Position numbers and translations under genes: made by a program | In this document: piece after piece, positions 53,759 to 62,075 of the stretch | How the letters are laid out: every line of letters begins with the position of its first letter | Position numbering within the stretch: position 1 is the stretch's first letter | The notes under the pieces: generated by a model | What the model was told of the DNA's origin: nothing | Database searches by the model: none | The model's input: the letters and a program-made list of their open reading frames with translations, nothing else | Source: Candidatus Methylomirabilota bacterium | GTDB lineage: Bacteria > Methylomirabilota > Methylomirabilia > Methylomirabilales > Methylomirabilaceae | Assembly (NCBI GenBank): GCA_003104975.1 | Contig: PQAM01000010.1 | Location: 62,001-126,000, forward strand | Reading direction: 5' to 3' | DNA: 64,000 bases

Positions 53759-54628
53759 TTAATGCACGTGTTCGCCGCCCCCGCTACCACCACTGCTGCT
53801 GCCGGGCGCGTTCCCATCGAGTGGTGGCAGATACATATCTATATCGGCCGCTGTCGGATACAACTCGATTGTTTGCCCTACGCCATTACAGGAGACCGGG
53901 AGCGGATTGGCGGTCAGATTTCTGACGACGGTCAAAGAGGCGACGTAACCTGGGGCAACAATCGTCTCGGTGGGAAACATGGCGGTCGGTTCCTTCATCC
54001 AGACATAGGTCCGATGCAGATCCTTCTTCTTCAGGCGGTCCCGTCTCCACTCGTGATCTTGCTGATGCTTGGAGTCTGCCGAGCAGTACTGCGCCACCGG
54101 GATATCGACGACGATCTTGTTGTAGCATGTATTCGGCAGAAATTTCGGGAAACTGACACTGACGTCCGCATACCCTACGAAGTTATCCGGGATGTAGCCC
54201 CAGCGCCAATGTACCGCGCGGACGTCCGTGGTCTTCACGCCATGGTTGTAATAATGCGGGACATCACCGGTAATCGGTATGATCTCTTTCCAATCGTAAT
54301 CGACGACCGGCTTGATCCCATATACCGCATTACCTTCATAGTTGGTCGTTCCATCGGTGGTATACGCGATACCGCCGAGATCGGGGTCAAGACCGTTGGG
54401 GAAGAGCGCTGTGACCATCCGCGTGGAATACGACTCCCCGGACATGGTACATCCGTGGCCTATGGAAATACTCAAGACAGCACTCGTCCCTTCCTGGTAG
54501 TTCCTGCCGGTATAGGCATCGAGGGTATCTTTGGATTGGACATTGGCATGTGGAAATGCCCATGCCTGGGTGGCGATCAAAGAGGCCGCCAGAAGGGACA
54601 AGAAAAGGACCGTTCTTGCTCGGTGCAT
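53759..54628 (-). CDS. Exported YcnI/DUF1775-like protein with a His-rich tail
   Basis: A 289-residue exported protein; signal peptide to about TQAWAFPH. The start of the mature part (AVLSISIGHGCTMSGESYSTRMVTALFPNGL) resembles the HGC core of DUF1775/YcnI, a copper-linked family with a terminal His ligand. Two internal Cys pairs (NTCYNK, QYCSADS, VSCNGVG) are present. The C-terminus is a Ser/Gly linker ending GGGEHVH, a probable metal site. It follows the copper receptor gene by 65 bases. The ATG at 54628 follows AAGGAG. The family call is tentative; the export signal and the metal context are clear. Confidence 0.6.
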   Translation of the reverse strand: MHRARTVLFLSLLAASLIATQAWAFPHANVQSKDTLDAYTGRNYQEGTSAVLSISIGHGCTMSGESYSTRMVTALFPNGLDPDLGGIAYTTDGTTNYEGNAVYGIKPVVDYDWKEIIPITGDVPHYYNHGVKTTDVRAVHWRWGYIPDNFVGYADVSVSFPKFLPNTCYNKIVVDIPVAQYCSADSKHQQDHEWRRDRLKKKDLHRTYVWMKEPTAMFPTETIVAPGYVASLTVVRNLTANPLPVSCNGVGQTIELYPTAADIDMYLPPLDGNAPGSSSGGSGGGEHVH

Positions 54629-54693
54629 TTGTGTTCTCCTTGTGTGTGGGTCGTGCATGTTCAAAAATTCGCGTTGTGGTGTGAGAATGTGAA

Positions 54694-57006
54694 TTAGAAT
54701 CTGTAGGTCAGTCTGGTATTAAACGACCGCCCCATCCCGGGAACGGCAATCCCCCACGGGATCGAGTTGAGGCCCATGGTCATGCCTTGGCCGGTATAGG
54801 CGCCACCAAGCGGCAACGAGTAGAACTTATCGAACAGGTTGTCGATGCCGAAATCGAGCCGCATCGTCTTCCAGTTGTAGGCCGCATGCAGATTGGCCAG
54901 GATGTAGCCCGATGTCTTGATCTCGTTTCGTACATCGGAGATATTATTTTTTCCCTTTGCCATCACCATCTCGACGCTGCTGTCGAAGCTGCCGAGTCGG
55001 TGTCGCAGCGCTACCTTGCCGTTCAGCGGCATGATGTTGTACAGATCATCGCCGGTGGCGCGGTTCTTTCCGTTCGTGTAGTTGAAGAGGCCGGCGAGGT
55101 TGAATTCACCCACACGATCGATCCTGGCGAGCGGCATATGGGTCGACACGTCAACGCCCCAGAGCCTGGCCGTCTGGTTCACGTACTGCAGAAGTACGAA
55201 TTGATTGGTCGGGGTGTTGCTGACCGGCACCCCACAGATGACATTCGCTCCGCTTTGCAGGCACCGTCGGGCATCGATATAGTCGGTGACGTGGGTATAG
55301 TACGGCGTCACTTTGAATTCCCATGTCCGGTCGGCGGCGTGCACGTCAACGGTACCGCTGATGGTATGCGCTTTTTCCGGATCCAGATCCAGATTGCCGA
55401 CATAGCCGTTGCCGTCGCCCTTGAAGTTGTTCATGACCATGGCCATGGAATTGGTCGACCAAGTGTATCGCTCATACAGGTTCGGCGAGCGCGTCTTGTG
55501 CGCGTAGCCGAATTCGAGGCTCAGCATCGGGGTCGGCGTGAAACGGGTGAGCGCCGTGAGGTCCCAGTTATGGTCGGTGCGGTCGTGATCGCGGGCATTG
55601 AAGACATCGGCCGCAAACTCAAATCCCTGGGCCACGTTGTTGTAACCCTGTACGTCGCCGGTGTCCATCTTGACCCGCTCGTAACGGGCGCCGAGCAGCG
55701 TCAGCCACTGCGGATGCAGACGCGTTTCCCATTCGGTGAACAGCGCCTGTCGCACGCACGTACCGTCGTTGATATTCAGAAACGTGTTCGGCGCCATGCC
55801 TCCGAACGTAAAGCCTGGCGGTAAGGTACGGGGGGACGGCGGCCAAAAGTCGTGCAGCCGGTAATACTGATATTCACCTCCAAGACGGAGGGTGTGCTGC
55901 CTGGTCAGATCGATGCTGGTCTTGAGGGCGCCGCCAAGATTCCGGCTGTCGGCATTCATCGGCATACCCGGCGAGACGATGCCGGGAGGCGCCCCGTAGA
56001 TGAACTGTTTGTCATCGCCGAAATCCATATCGTGCCGTACGGTCTCATGGTAGGCGCGGGCCTCCAGCGAGCCCCAGTCGAACTGGCCGAGATAGCGCAG
56101 GTTCTGCCGCCACTGGGTGTTGCTGATGATGTCCATGCGCTGGTTGGGGAAGCCCTGCTCCGGAATATACTGATAGCCTAATTTCACTTCGAACAGATGG
56201 TTGGCCTGTCTCAACGCAAAGGCCAGATTGTGGTTTTCGGCCTTATACGAGCTGGAGCCGACCTCATCGCCGTCGAGAATATTTCCGGGTTTATCGACCG
56301 CAGCCGGTCCTGCCGGCTTGAAGGTGCCGCTCGCCGTGTAGTTATCGGCGTGGACGACCGACCCGCTGTAGGTGGCGCTGAAGATCTCTGTGGCAAAGGA
56401 CGCCGAATAGTCGCCGCCGCGGGCCTTATTGTTGCTGCGATAAAACGAACTCAGATGACCGCTCAGCCTGTAGGTCTCGCCGGGGGCCGCAAAGATCGGC
56501 ATCGGGGAATCCAGCAGGATCGTGCCGCCGATGCTGTCGCCGCCGACGCTCACCGGCGTGATACCCGCGAATACCTTGAGGCTGCCGATGTCGGAAGGAT
56601 CGACGTACGAAAGCGGCGGGGTCATGTGGTTCGGACAGGCTGAAATCAGGTCCATGCCGTCAACTTTGATGCGCAGACGATCGTCGGCGAGACCGTGCAC
56701 GACCGGCAGGCTGGAGATCCCGCCTGCGCCGTAGAGGCTGACGCCAGGGAGCTCTTTCAGCAGGCTGGCCGTATCGTTGGTGGCGGACGACAGGGACTGT
56801 AGCTTTGGCCCGTCGACAATGGATGCGTTCAGCGGCACAAAGACACTGTCGATAGCGGTGGAAGTAACAACCACCTCCTTGAGTGTTGTCACCTCTTCCT
56901 TTTTTTCCTCTTCTGCTGTTGCGCGGGCGCCCCATGTCAGGAGCGTGATCAGGCCGACAAGGGCTGCTACACGCTTGTACGTACGGTTACATTTGCGTCG
57001 TCCCAT
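54694..57006 (-). CDS. TonB-dependent copper receptor (OprC/NosA type)
   Basis: A 770-residue outer-membrane receptor. The signal peptide ends near ATAEE. The TonB box region is LKEVVVTS, and the plug (about 45-180) contains SACPNHMTPPLSYVDPSDIG. In OprC the CxxxM of this loop ligates copper; here they are Cys124 and Met128. The 22-strand barrel follows, with Met/His-containing loops such as STNSMAMVMNNF and VHADNYTASG, and ends GRSFNTRLTYRF with the C-terminal Phe. It imports copper in a TonB-driven way. GGAG precedes the ATG. A small gene of unknown function lies 32 bases upstream. Confidence 0.92.
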   Translation of the reverse strand: MGRRKCNRTYKRVAALVGLITLLTWGARATAEEEKKEEVTTLKEVVVTSTAIDSVFVPLNASIVDGPKLQSLSSATNDTASLLKELPGVSLYGAGGISSLPVVHGLADDRLRIKVDGMDLISACPNHMTPPLSYVDPSDIGSLKVFAGITPVSVGGDSIGGTILLDSPMPIFAAPGETYRLSGHLSSFYRSNNKARGGDYSASFATEIFSATYSGSVVHADNYTASGTFKPAGPAAVDKPGNILDGDEVGSSSYKAENHNLAFALRQANHLFEVKLGYQYIPEQGFPNQRMDIISNTQWRQNLRYLGQFDWGSLEARAYHETVRHDMDFGDDKQFIYGAPPGIVSPGMPMNADSRNLGGALKTSIDLTRQHTLRLGGEYQYYRLHDFWPPSPRTLPPGFTFGGMAPNTFLNINDGTCVRQALFTEWETRLHPQWLTLLGARYERVKMDTGDVQGYNNVAQGFEFAADVFNARDHDRTDHNWDLTALTRFTPTPMLSLEFGYAHKTRSPNLYERYTWSTNSMAMVMNNFKGDGNGYVGNLDLDPEKAHTISGTVDVHAADRTWEFKVTPYYTHVTDYIDARRCLQSGANVICGVPVSNTPTNQFVLLQYVNQTARLWGVDVSTHMPLARIDRVGEFNLAGLFNYTNGKNRATGDDLYNIMPLNGKVALRHRLGSFDSSVEMVMAKGKNNISDVRNEIKTSGYILANLHAAYNWKTMRLDFGIDNLFDKFYSLPLGGAYTGQGMTMGLNSIPWGIAVPGMGRSFNTRLTYRF

Positions 57007-57037
57007 CGTTTTCTCCAGTACGAATGTGCAGGATGAC

Positions 57038-57340
57038 CTATTTGCAGTGATTCCCGTTACGCCTCACAACGCTCGCGTCTCGCTCTGCCACGGGTATCTC
57101 TGATATAGCAGGAGACTGATAATCCCGGTATTCGACCAGGGTCTGCGTCAGCCTGCGCGTCAGGCCGACCACCAACCCCCAAAGTGCCGCCAGATGCTCG
57201 CGTTGAGGCACGATTGTCAAATCGTTGTCGAGGATACGGAGCGCTTCACCGAAGTAGTCACGCGACGAGTAGGCTTGCTTTTCTCCGGATAGGCGTCGGC
57301 TCGTGACTCGACGCGGTCTTCCCACGTGTGTGATGTTCAC
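57038..57340 (-). CDS. Small protein of unknown function upstream of the copper receptor
   Basis: A 100-residue basic, soluble protein, MNITHVGRPRRVTSRR..., with a helical centre (REHLAALWGLVVGLTRRLTQTLVEYRDY) and a C-terminal GNHCK. The GTG at 57340 follows GGAGGTGCCATC; the frame extends to 57421 without a better start. It precedes the receptor gene by 32 bases and is probably in its operon. I do not recognise a family. Confidence 0.5.
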   Translation of the reverse strand: MNITHVGRPRRVTSRRLSGEKQAYSSRDYFGEALRILDNDLTIVPQREHLAALWGLVVGLTRRLTQTLVEYRDYQSPAISEIPVAERDASVVRRNGNHCK

Positions 57341-57559
57341 GATGGCACCTCCAATGTTCGTTATCCTTAAGCCCAATGCAGGAGGATAGCGAGTAAGAGC
57401 TGTTGCGACGCTGGGGCGCACACGCGGGCCGAAGCCCGATGGCTGCCTACACAGCGTTCATCGTTCGCAGGACCCGCCTCAGCCCTGGAGCGGACTCAGA
57501 GGTCGAAGCGCAACGAGATGATCGTGGTGTCTGCTGCTTGAGTGCGTGATTGGAAAGAG

Positions 57560-57892
57560 TTATGCGAGGACGAGCAGGGGAGGAGAGCGGCCGGTCAGCC
57601 TGATAAGGCAGCTCTCGGGAATGCGCTGCAACAACGGTCGGAGGACGAGCGGCGTAGCCGCGATCAGGGGTAGGACAATCCCTGACGATGGGACATGAGA
57701 GGCGACGGTTTTGTGAACCCAGTTACAGACAGAGACGGGATGACTATCCGCCTGCCCTTGAAGGTGGGTATTGTGGGGGTGGACCAGACACAGGATAAGG
57801 AACGCATGAACCAGCAGATACAGCCCGAGCGCCGATACCGCAAGGGGTCTGAGAGGCCGAGGTTCGTGGAAAGGTCTCCTTACGAGCGCCAT
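57560..57892 (-). CDS. Small membrane protein ending in GRSPP (DUF2946-like, copy B)
   Basis: A 110-residue protein: helix 1 (LAVSALGLYLLVHAFLILCLV), then HPHNTHLQGQADSHPVSVCNWVHK, helix 2 (GIVLPLIAATPLVLRPLL) and the tail LTGRSPPLLVLA. It is clearly a paralogue of copy C at 61.7 kb: both have AFLILCL(V/I)HPHN, C-x-W-(V/I)-HKTVA, and GRSPP. The His/Cys cluster faces the periplasm by the positive-inside rule. It lies upstream of the copper receptor operon. The start is uncertain between ATG 57892 and ATG 57913. Function unknown. Confidence 0.6.
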   Translation of the reverse strand: MALVRRPFHEPRPLRPLAVSALGLYLLVHAFLILCLVHPHNTHLQGQADSHPVSVCNWVHKTVASHVPSSGIVLPLIAATPLVLRPLLQRIPESCLIRLTGRSPPLLVLA

Positions 57893-58074
57893 GGCAAATA
57901 CCGAACTCCTCATAGTCTTATATGCCGAAGTCGCAATCCTCATTCAATAACCTTCTACGTGCTTCGTACGGGGATGTCTACAGACGCCTGCTCACGATTG
58001 CTACAAAATATTTCTCACTCACGCCCATCCCCCTCCTCTGGCGAGGAAAACCGTCCGTGACAACCTTTCCTACG

Positions 58075-58293
58075 CTAGCGCACCGGAAGGTTCAGTCGGT
58101 CTTCGCTGAGTGTGGCGTCCCAGATCCGGTTCTGCTCGATCAGTTCAGCCACAGAGGTCTGAAAGATACGGAGACTGCCTTTTCCAACTTTCGTCGCTTC
58201 CAGGCGGCCTTCCTGCACCCACCGATAAATGGTCCAACGACTGACGCTCAGCAGCGTTGCCGCTTCATCGACGCGCAACAAACACTTGTTCAT
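58075..58293 (-). CDS. HTH excisionase-family DNA-binding protein
   Basis: A 72-residue MerR-like single-domain HTH protein. LRVDEAATLLSVSRWTIYRWVQEGRLEATKVGKGSLRIFQTSVAELI is the classic excisionase/HTH_17 pattern with the winged segment. The ATG at 58293 follows GGGAGGAG. No integrase or other phage gene is nearby, so it is more likely a local regulator of the copper region than a true excisionase; that is inference. Confidence 0.78.
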   Translation of the reverse strand: MNKCLLRVDEAATLLSVSRWTIYRWVQEGRLEATKVGKGSLRIFQTSVAELIEQNRIWDATLSEDRLNLPVR

Positions 58294-58375
58294 AGCGGTG
58301 ACTCCTCCCAAGATTCGTTGCAGGTTGCCATCCCCCTTCGGCTCACTCATGCATCATGGAATGTCGGGCCTCGTG

Positions 58376-58462
58376 CCCCCTCACCTTCATCCTCTCCCCC
58401 AGTGGAGGAGAGGAGATGTGTACGTGTCCCTCGCCCTTTGGGGAGAGGGCGCGGGTGAGGGG
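58376..58462. repeat. Dispersed palindromic repeat (CCCTCACC...CTCTCCCC type)
   Basis: CCCCCTCACC (58376-58385) and GGGTGAGGGG (58453-58462) are the outer arms; CCTCTCCCC and GGGGAGAGGG form inner arms. Variants of this unit are widespread intergenic repeats. It lies between the CopCD operon and the HTH gene. Confidence 0.7.
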
Positions 58463-58486
58463 AGTTGCGAACTAATGGCGTGAGGT

Positions 58487-58792
58487 TCAGGCAGCGAAAG
58501 GAGGAGGAGGAGCGCGTCCTTTGGCAGGACCGAGAGAGGTGGTAGAAGGATCAGTCGATCGGGCTTCTGAGATGATTTCACAGAGTACACCAGGTTGCTC
58601 GACGGCCACGGACTCGACGACGGTGCCGGCTAAGTGTGCGGCGGCTGAGGCAACCGCACACTGGTTCGGCCGGTTCAGATGACCGAGGTGGTGAGCCGAG
58701 TACCGCACCGTCTCGAATGTAAGTAACGACAGGACCAGGGCCAGGGCCGGCACTGTGGCATATCGTATGCGGGACCAGTCGACTGTCTTCAT
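58487..58792 (-). CDS. Small His/Cys membrane protein ending in GRAPP (DUF2946-like, copy D)
   Basis: A 101-residue protein: one N-terminal helix (TVPALALVLSLLTFETV), a SAHHLGHLNRPNQCAVASAAAHL stretch, another Cys in VLCEII, and the tail KGRAPPPPFAA. It is the most diverged of four proteins in this window that share a helix, a His/Cys segment and a terminal R-(A/S)-P-P. It starts 6 bases after the copD stop, so it is cotranscribed with copC and copD. A periplasmic copper-binding role is likely by context only. Confidence 0.6.
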   Translation of the reverse strand: MKTVDWSRIRYATVPALALVLSLLTFETVRYSAHHLGHLNRPNQCAVASAAAHLAGTVVESVAVEQPGVLCEIISEARSTDPSTTSLGPAKGRAPPPPFAA

Positions 58793-58798
58793 GCTCGC

Positions 58799-59995
58799 CT
58801 ACCTTTGCGCTAACGGCGGTATCGCCGCATCCTGGTCGTGCGTCGGGGAATGGCTGCTATGATGCTGATGCAGTTTGAGATGTTCAAGGTGACGTACATG
58901 GCGGCCCGGCATCAGTTGGGTGAGGAAGGCCGAACAGGCCAGCGTGATCATCACCATGACCCACTCCAATCGGACAAACCGGGAGAATCGGTAACGCATA
59001 CGCCGGTCGTCCCCAACTTCATTGACCGCTTGTGGATTGCTCTCGGCATGACGAACCGCTCTGAGGACCGGTCGGCCGTGCCTGGTTGTGCTCGGTCCCA
59101 ACCGGGTGAGAAAGTAGACCCGATTGACCATGGCGATCATCAGGATGAGCGCCACGACCGAGAGTTTCGCCAGCAGGGTCCACCCGTATGGACTGGTGAC
59201 GAGAGAGGAGAGGGAGCCGACCTGCAGCCAGGAGCTGTAAAAACCGGTCGTCAGAAAGACGGCAACGCAGCCGGCTGCTATTCTCGAAAAGAGCCTGGCA
59301 ATGGACGACAGCACGCGCACCATCTCCTCCATACCCGGCGCTGCCAGAGAACGCTTGAGGACGAACCCGAAGGCGAACAACCCGCCGATCCAGATCGAAA
59401 TGGCGATGAGATGGACCCAGTCGACCAGTACGGGCACTGCCACGATACCCCAGTCGGCCGCATGGCCTGAGAGGGTCGTGGTCAGCGCGACGCAGCAGGC
59501 GCCGAAGAAGGACACCCACGCGAAACTCTGGCCGGCTGTCGTCCCCAGCAGTCTGAGCCACCACGTCATGCCTGACAGTCCCACGCGGGGGACCGCGGCG
59601 ATCCAGGCGAACCGCGAGGGAGCGGATGCCCCCTGCATGCGGAGCCACCAGGCTGCGGCCAGCAACGCCAGCAGTGCTATCCTGACCATCCATATGGTCC
59701 CGAAGTGGGTGTGCCGAAGAACCATCGGAAGGGTGACGCCCAATGTGGACAGGCTCCCGCCGCTCATCGTCAAGGTTCTGAGAATCAAGTCCGCCACGCT
59801 CGTCAGCGCCAGCAATATAATTGAGCCGGCTTGAACCCGTCCAAGATGTCGATCCAGGATCTGATAGCCCTCGCGCGATAACAGACCAGGCGGAAGGATC
59901 AGACATACAAAGCCGAAGCCGCCGACCAGCATCGTGAGGCTGACAAACCCCAGGTAGCGGACAATGATCGGTGGAAGGAGCTGCAGATCGATCAT
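58799..59995 (-). CDS. copD: CopD-family copper-handling membrane protein
   Basis: A 398-residue protein with about eight helices. The family core VDWVHLIAISIWIGGLFAFGFVLKR carries the conserved His-Trp-x-Gly residues of CopD. The C-terminal region ends RHVRHLEHLKLHQHHSSHSPTH, a His-rich tail that is unusual and could bind copper. The ATG overlaps the copC stop (ATGA). CopD is thought to move copper from the periplasmic CopC across the inner membrane. Confidence 0.9.
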   Translation of the reverse strand: MIDLQLLPPIIVRYLGFVSLTMLVGGFGFVCLILPPGLLSREGYQILDRHLGRVQAGSIILLALTSVADLILRTLTMSGGSLSTLGVTLPMVLRHTHFGTIWMVRIALLALLAAAWWLRMQGASAPSRFAWIAAVPRVGLSGMTWWLRLLGTTAGQSFAWVSFFGACCVALTTTLSGHAADWGIVAVPVLVDWVHLIAISIWIGGLFAFGFVLKRSLAAPGMEEMVRVLSSIARLFSRIAAGCVAVFLTTGFYSSWLQVGSLSSLVTSPYGWTLLAKLSVVALILMIAMVNRVYFLTRLGPSTTRHGRPVLRAVRHAESNPQAVNEVGDDRRMRYRFSRFVRLEWVMVMITLACSAFLTQLMPGRHVRHLEHLKLHQHHSSHSPTHDQDAAIPPLAQR

Positions 59996-60405
59996 GGCTT
60001 CGGCCTGATGGTGAACGGATAGTCGCCTTCGGTGCGGTGCGTGTCGATGGAGATCACGTTCCAGAATACTCGATATCGTCCCGGCGGCAGCGTCGGGAGA
60101 CTCACCTCCAGGAGCGTGTGGTCCGCCGGATTGACGCGTCCGTCGAGTTTATCCACCTGTTGCCCGTTGGCATCGACCACCTTGATGGTGCTGAAGATCG
60201 ACTCGATAGGAACGTCAAACCAGATCCTGACCTGAGCCGGGGGCGTGTCTACCGCCCAGCCCACGCGAGGCTCCGAGTGGTCGGGAAACGAATGACCCCA
60301 GGACGATACGGCCGTCAGAATCAGCCCTATCGCAAGCGCTGTCGCGCTGCACCATGATCCCCACGAACGGTTATCGTGGAAGTGTTTGCGGTCCCAGTAC
60401 GCCAT
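59992..60405 (-). CDS. copC: CopC-family periplasmic copper-binding protein
   Basis: A 137-residue exported beta-barrel protein. After the signal peptide (cleavage near SSWG) the mature N-terminus would be GHSFPDHSEPRVG, giving the His1 copper(II) site of CopC. The domain PPAQVRIWFDVPIESIFSTIKVVDANGQQV... and the C-terminal FWNVISIDTHRTEGDYPFTI, with a further Asp/His pair, complete it. The Met-rich Cu(I) site is absent. The chosen ATG overlaps the end of the upstream gene by 35 bases; an ATG at 60438 is possible. Confidence 0.9.
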   Translation of the reverse strand: MAYWDRKHFHDNRSWGSWCSATALAIGLILTAVSSWGHSFPDHSEPRVGWAVDTPPAQVRIWFDVPIESIFSTIKVVDANGQQVDKLDGRVNPADHTLLEVSLPTLPPGRYRVFWNVISIDTHRTEGDYPFTIRPKP

Positions 60406-61348
60406 GGAACGGTGTCCAGGTAAAGATATCAGGCGCAATATCGTCGAGGAAGAAGTGCACCATCCCTAAGATTCCGACGCTCTTGCCCGATGTACTGTTG
60501 AGGGGAATTCTGGCCTCGACGCCCAGTTGCATATATCGCCCGGCCCAGATCAGGCCGGGGTTCGCAAAGGCGGTGTGGCTGCCTTTCTCATGCCCGCTGA
60601 CCAGGGTTTCCCCATCGAACTCCACGATGGGGAATAAGCGGTTAAACGGCCATGGGAGCCCCACGTCTCTTACAAACGACTGCAGATACGGCACACTGTA
60701 CATCACGGTTGCTCCCCAGGCGAAAGCATGCTGGGCGTCTTCTTCTCTATTATTCCGGTTGGTGCGCAGGTCAAAGCCGAGCGACGTTGTGACCGCTACC
60801 GGTTTAAACCAGTCGGCCCAGTCTGGGAGATCGCCGAACCCCTTACCGATCTGTACAACCGGGCTGACGGTCGTCCCGGAGAGCCTGCCGACCGACCTGT
60901 TGCCGACGCCGCCCGGCGAAACGTTCAGGGCGGCAGTCGCGGCGATTTCGCGCTTCGGATCGCGAATAAACTGATAACGGAGCATAAACTCCGGATTTTG
61001 CCAGCCGTGGGCCGTGCCGGTCGCCTCACCATGGTTGTGTTCTTCGCCCTCTTCACCGCGAGGCCTGATGATGCTGCGCGTCCCGCCCACCCCGATGGCC
61101 AGGTTCGGGGTCAACCGCTTGGTCAGCTCCATCTCGATCTCGGTCTCTAAAGCTTCTGGCTCCCTGATGTGCTCGACCACCGTACTCAACTCGTCGGAGA
61201 CGAACGGGTCTTCAACCGCCAATGTCGATGGAAACCACCGCTTACCCACGACGCCGTGGGTCCAGCCGGTGGTCGGTAACGCGATCACCACAGCCATGCC
61301 CAACAGCAATGAGCGAATACTGAGCCAACCGGTCAGTTGATGCATCAT
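60371..61348 (-). CDS. Exported beta-barrel protein of the copper operon
   Basis: A 325-residue exported protein; signal peptide MMHQLTGWLSIRSLLLGMAVV..., cleavage near GWTHG. The mature part has many amphipathic strands (LTPNLAIGVGGTRSI, EFMLRYQFIRDPKREIAATAALNVS, YMQLGVEARIPLN) and looks like a small outer-membrane barrel. An external-looking loop GEEGEEHNHGEATGTAHGW is His/Glu-rich. The ATG follows GGAGGGAAG. It overlaps copC and leads the copC-copD-copy D unit. I know no family name for it; copper passage or sensing at the outer membrane is inferred. Confidence 0.65.
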   Translation of the reverse strand: MMHQLTGWLSIRSLLLGMAVVIALPTTGWTHGVVGKRWFPSTLAVEDPFVSDELSTVVEHIREPEALETEIEMELTKRLTPNLAIGVGGTRSIIRPRGEEGEEHNHGEATGTAHGWQNPEFMLRYQFIRDPKREIAATAALNVSPGGVGNRSVGRLSGTTVSPVVQIGKGFGDLPDWADWFKPVAVTTSLGFDLRTNRNNREEDAQHAFAWGATVMYSVPYLQSFVRDVGLPWPFNRLFPIVEFDGETLVSGHEKGSHTAFANPGLIWAGRYMQLGVEARIPLNSTSGKSVGILGMVHFFLDDIAPDIFTWTPFHGVLGPQTLPR

Positions 61349-61655
61349 CTTCCCTCCTGAAAATAGACTTGCGATACCCCATGCGCCGATGGCGCGCCCA
61401 TGAGCATGGGCGTGTGTCGCGAGACCACGCCAACCACTGGCTCGTCATTGCGAGCGTCCAGCGCGAGCGTGGTAATCTCACCGTCGTTGTCCTCAAGGAC
61501 TATGAGATTGCTTCGGCTTCGCCTCGCAATGGCACGGGGGACTTTCCAACCAATTAAGAAAACGGACTTGCGTGACAAACGCATTCACGCGCCGCCCGCA
61601 AAGCATGTTCTACTGTTATCAGTAGTTGGTGGATGCCGAAACTGTCGAGTTACAA
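61349..61655. repeat. Intergenic region with a dispersed repeat (GTCATTGCGAG type)
   Basis: No gene is supported in these 307 bases. GTCATTGCGAGCG (from 61444) and its mirror TCGCCTCGCAATGGC (ending about 61532), with AATCTCA and TGAGATT inside, form a common dispersed palindromic repeat. A separate hairpin CGCCCATG-AG-CATGGGCG lies at about 61396-61413. Confidence 0.65.
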
Positions 61656-61988
61656 TCAGGCGAGACAGAGTTGGGGTGGGGAACGTCCGGTGCACCGAAT
61701 AATCCGGATTTGGGAAAAGCGCGGGAGAAGCGGTATCAGGATCAGTAGTGTTGCCGCAACGACAGGGAGCATCACTCCCGTTGATGGCGCGTGAGGGGCA
61801 ACGGTCTTATGAATCCATGCACAGATCGAGGCGAGGTGACCATTGGCCTGGTGTTGCACGTGCCTGTTGTGCGGATGGATGAGACAGAGAATGAGGAACG
61901 CGTTGAGGAGCAGGTACAGGCTGATAGATGCCGCCACAAAAGATGTAAGGCGTAAGCGAACCGGGGACCTTTGATCTGATCTTTGCAT
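61656..61988 (-). CDS. Small membrane protein ending in GRSPP (DUF2946-like, copy C)
   Basis: A 110-residue paralogue of copy B: helix 1 (FVAASISLYLLLNAFLILCLI), HPHNRHVQHQANGHLASICAWIHKTVAPHAP, helix 2 (GVMLPVVAATLLILIPLL) and the tail RCTGRSPPQLCLA. His, Cys and the tail motif are kept between B and C while the rest drifts, which points to function. A near-consensus promoter precedes it and overlaps the stop of the RND pump gene. The copCD operon lies downstream. Confidence 0.65.
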   Translation of the reverse strand: MQRSDQRSPVRLRLTSFVAASISLYLLLNAFLILCLIHPHNRHVQHQANGHLASICAWIHKTVAPHAPSTGVMLPVVAATLLILIPLLPRFSQIRIIRCTGRSPPQLCLA

Positions 61989-62047
61989 GAAAACTCTACT
62001 TCCGGTTGCCGTGCGGTCTCGAAATTCTCTTTACTAGGTGCAACTAA

Positions 62048-62075
62048 ATTATCGAAGCCGGATTACCGCTGTCAA
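62048..62075 (-). promoter_or_regulatory. Near-consensus promoter for copy C, overlapping the pump stop codon
   Basis: On the minus strand TTGACA (62075-62070), 16 bases, GATAAT (62053-62048; 5 of 6). The -35 box overlaps the TGA stop of the RND gene. Confidence 0.75.

Noticed and set aside
58075-58293. Prophage or integrative element marked by the excisionase-like gene
   Set aside because: No integrase, no attachment-site repeats and no phage genes nearby; surrounding genes are metal-related and in one orientation.
60354-60974. Plus-strand frame opposite the barrel protein gene
   Set aside because: Antisense to a gene with a signal peptide, binding site and operon context; no protein-like features.
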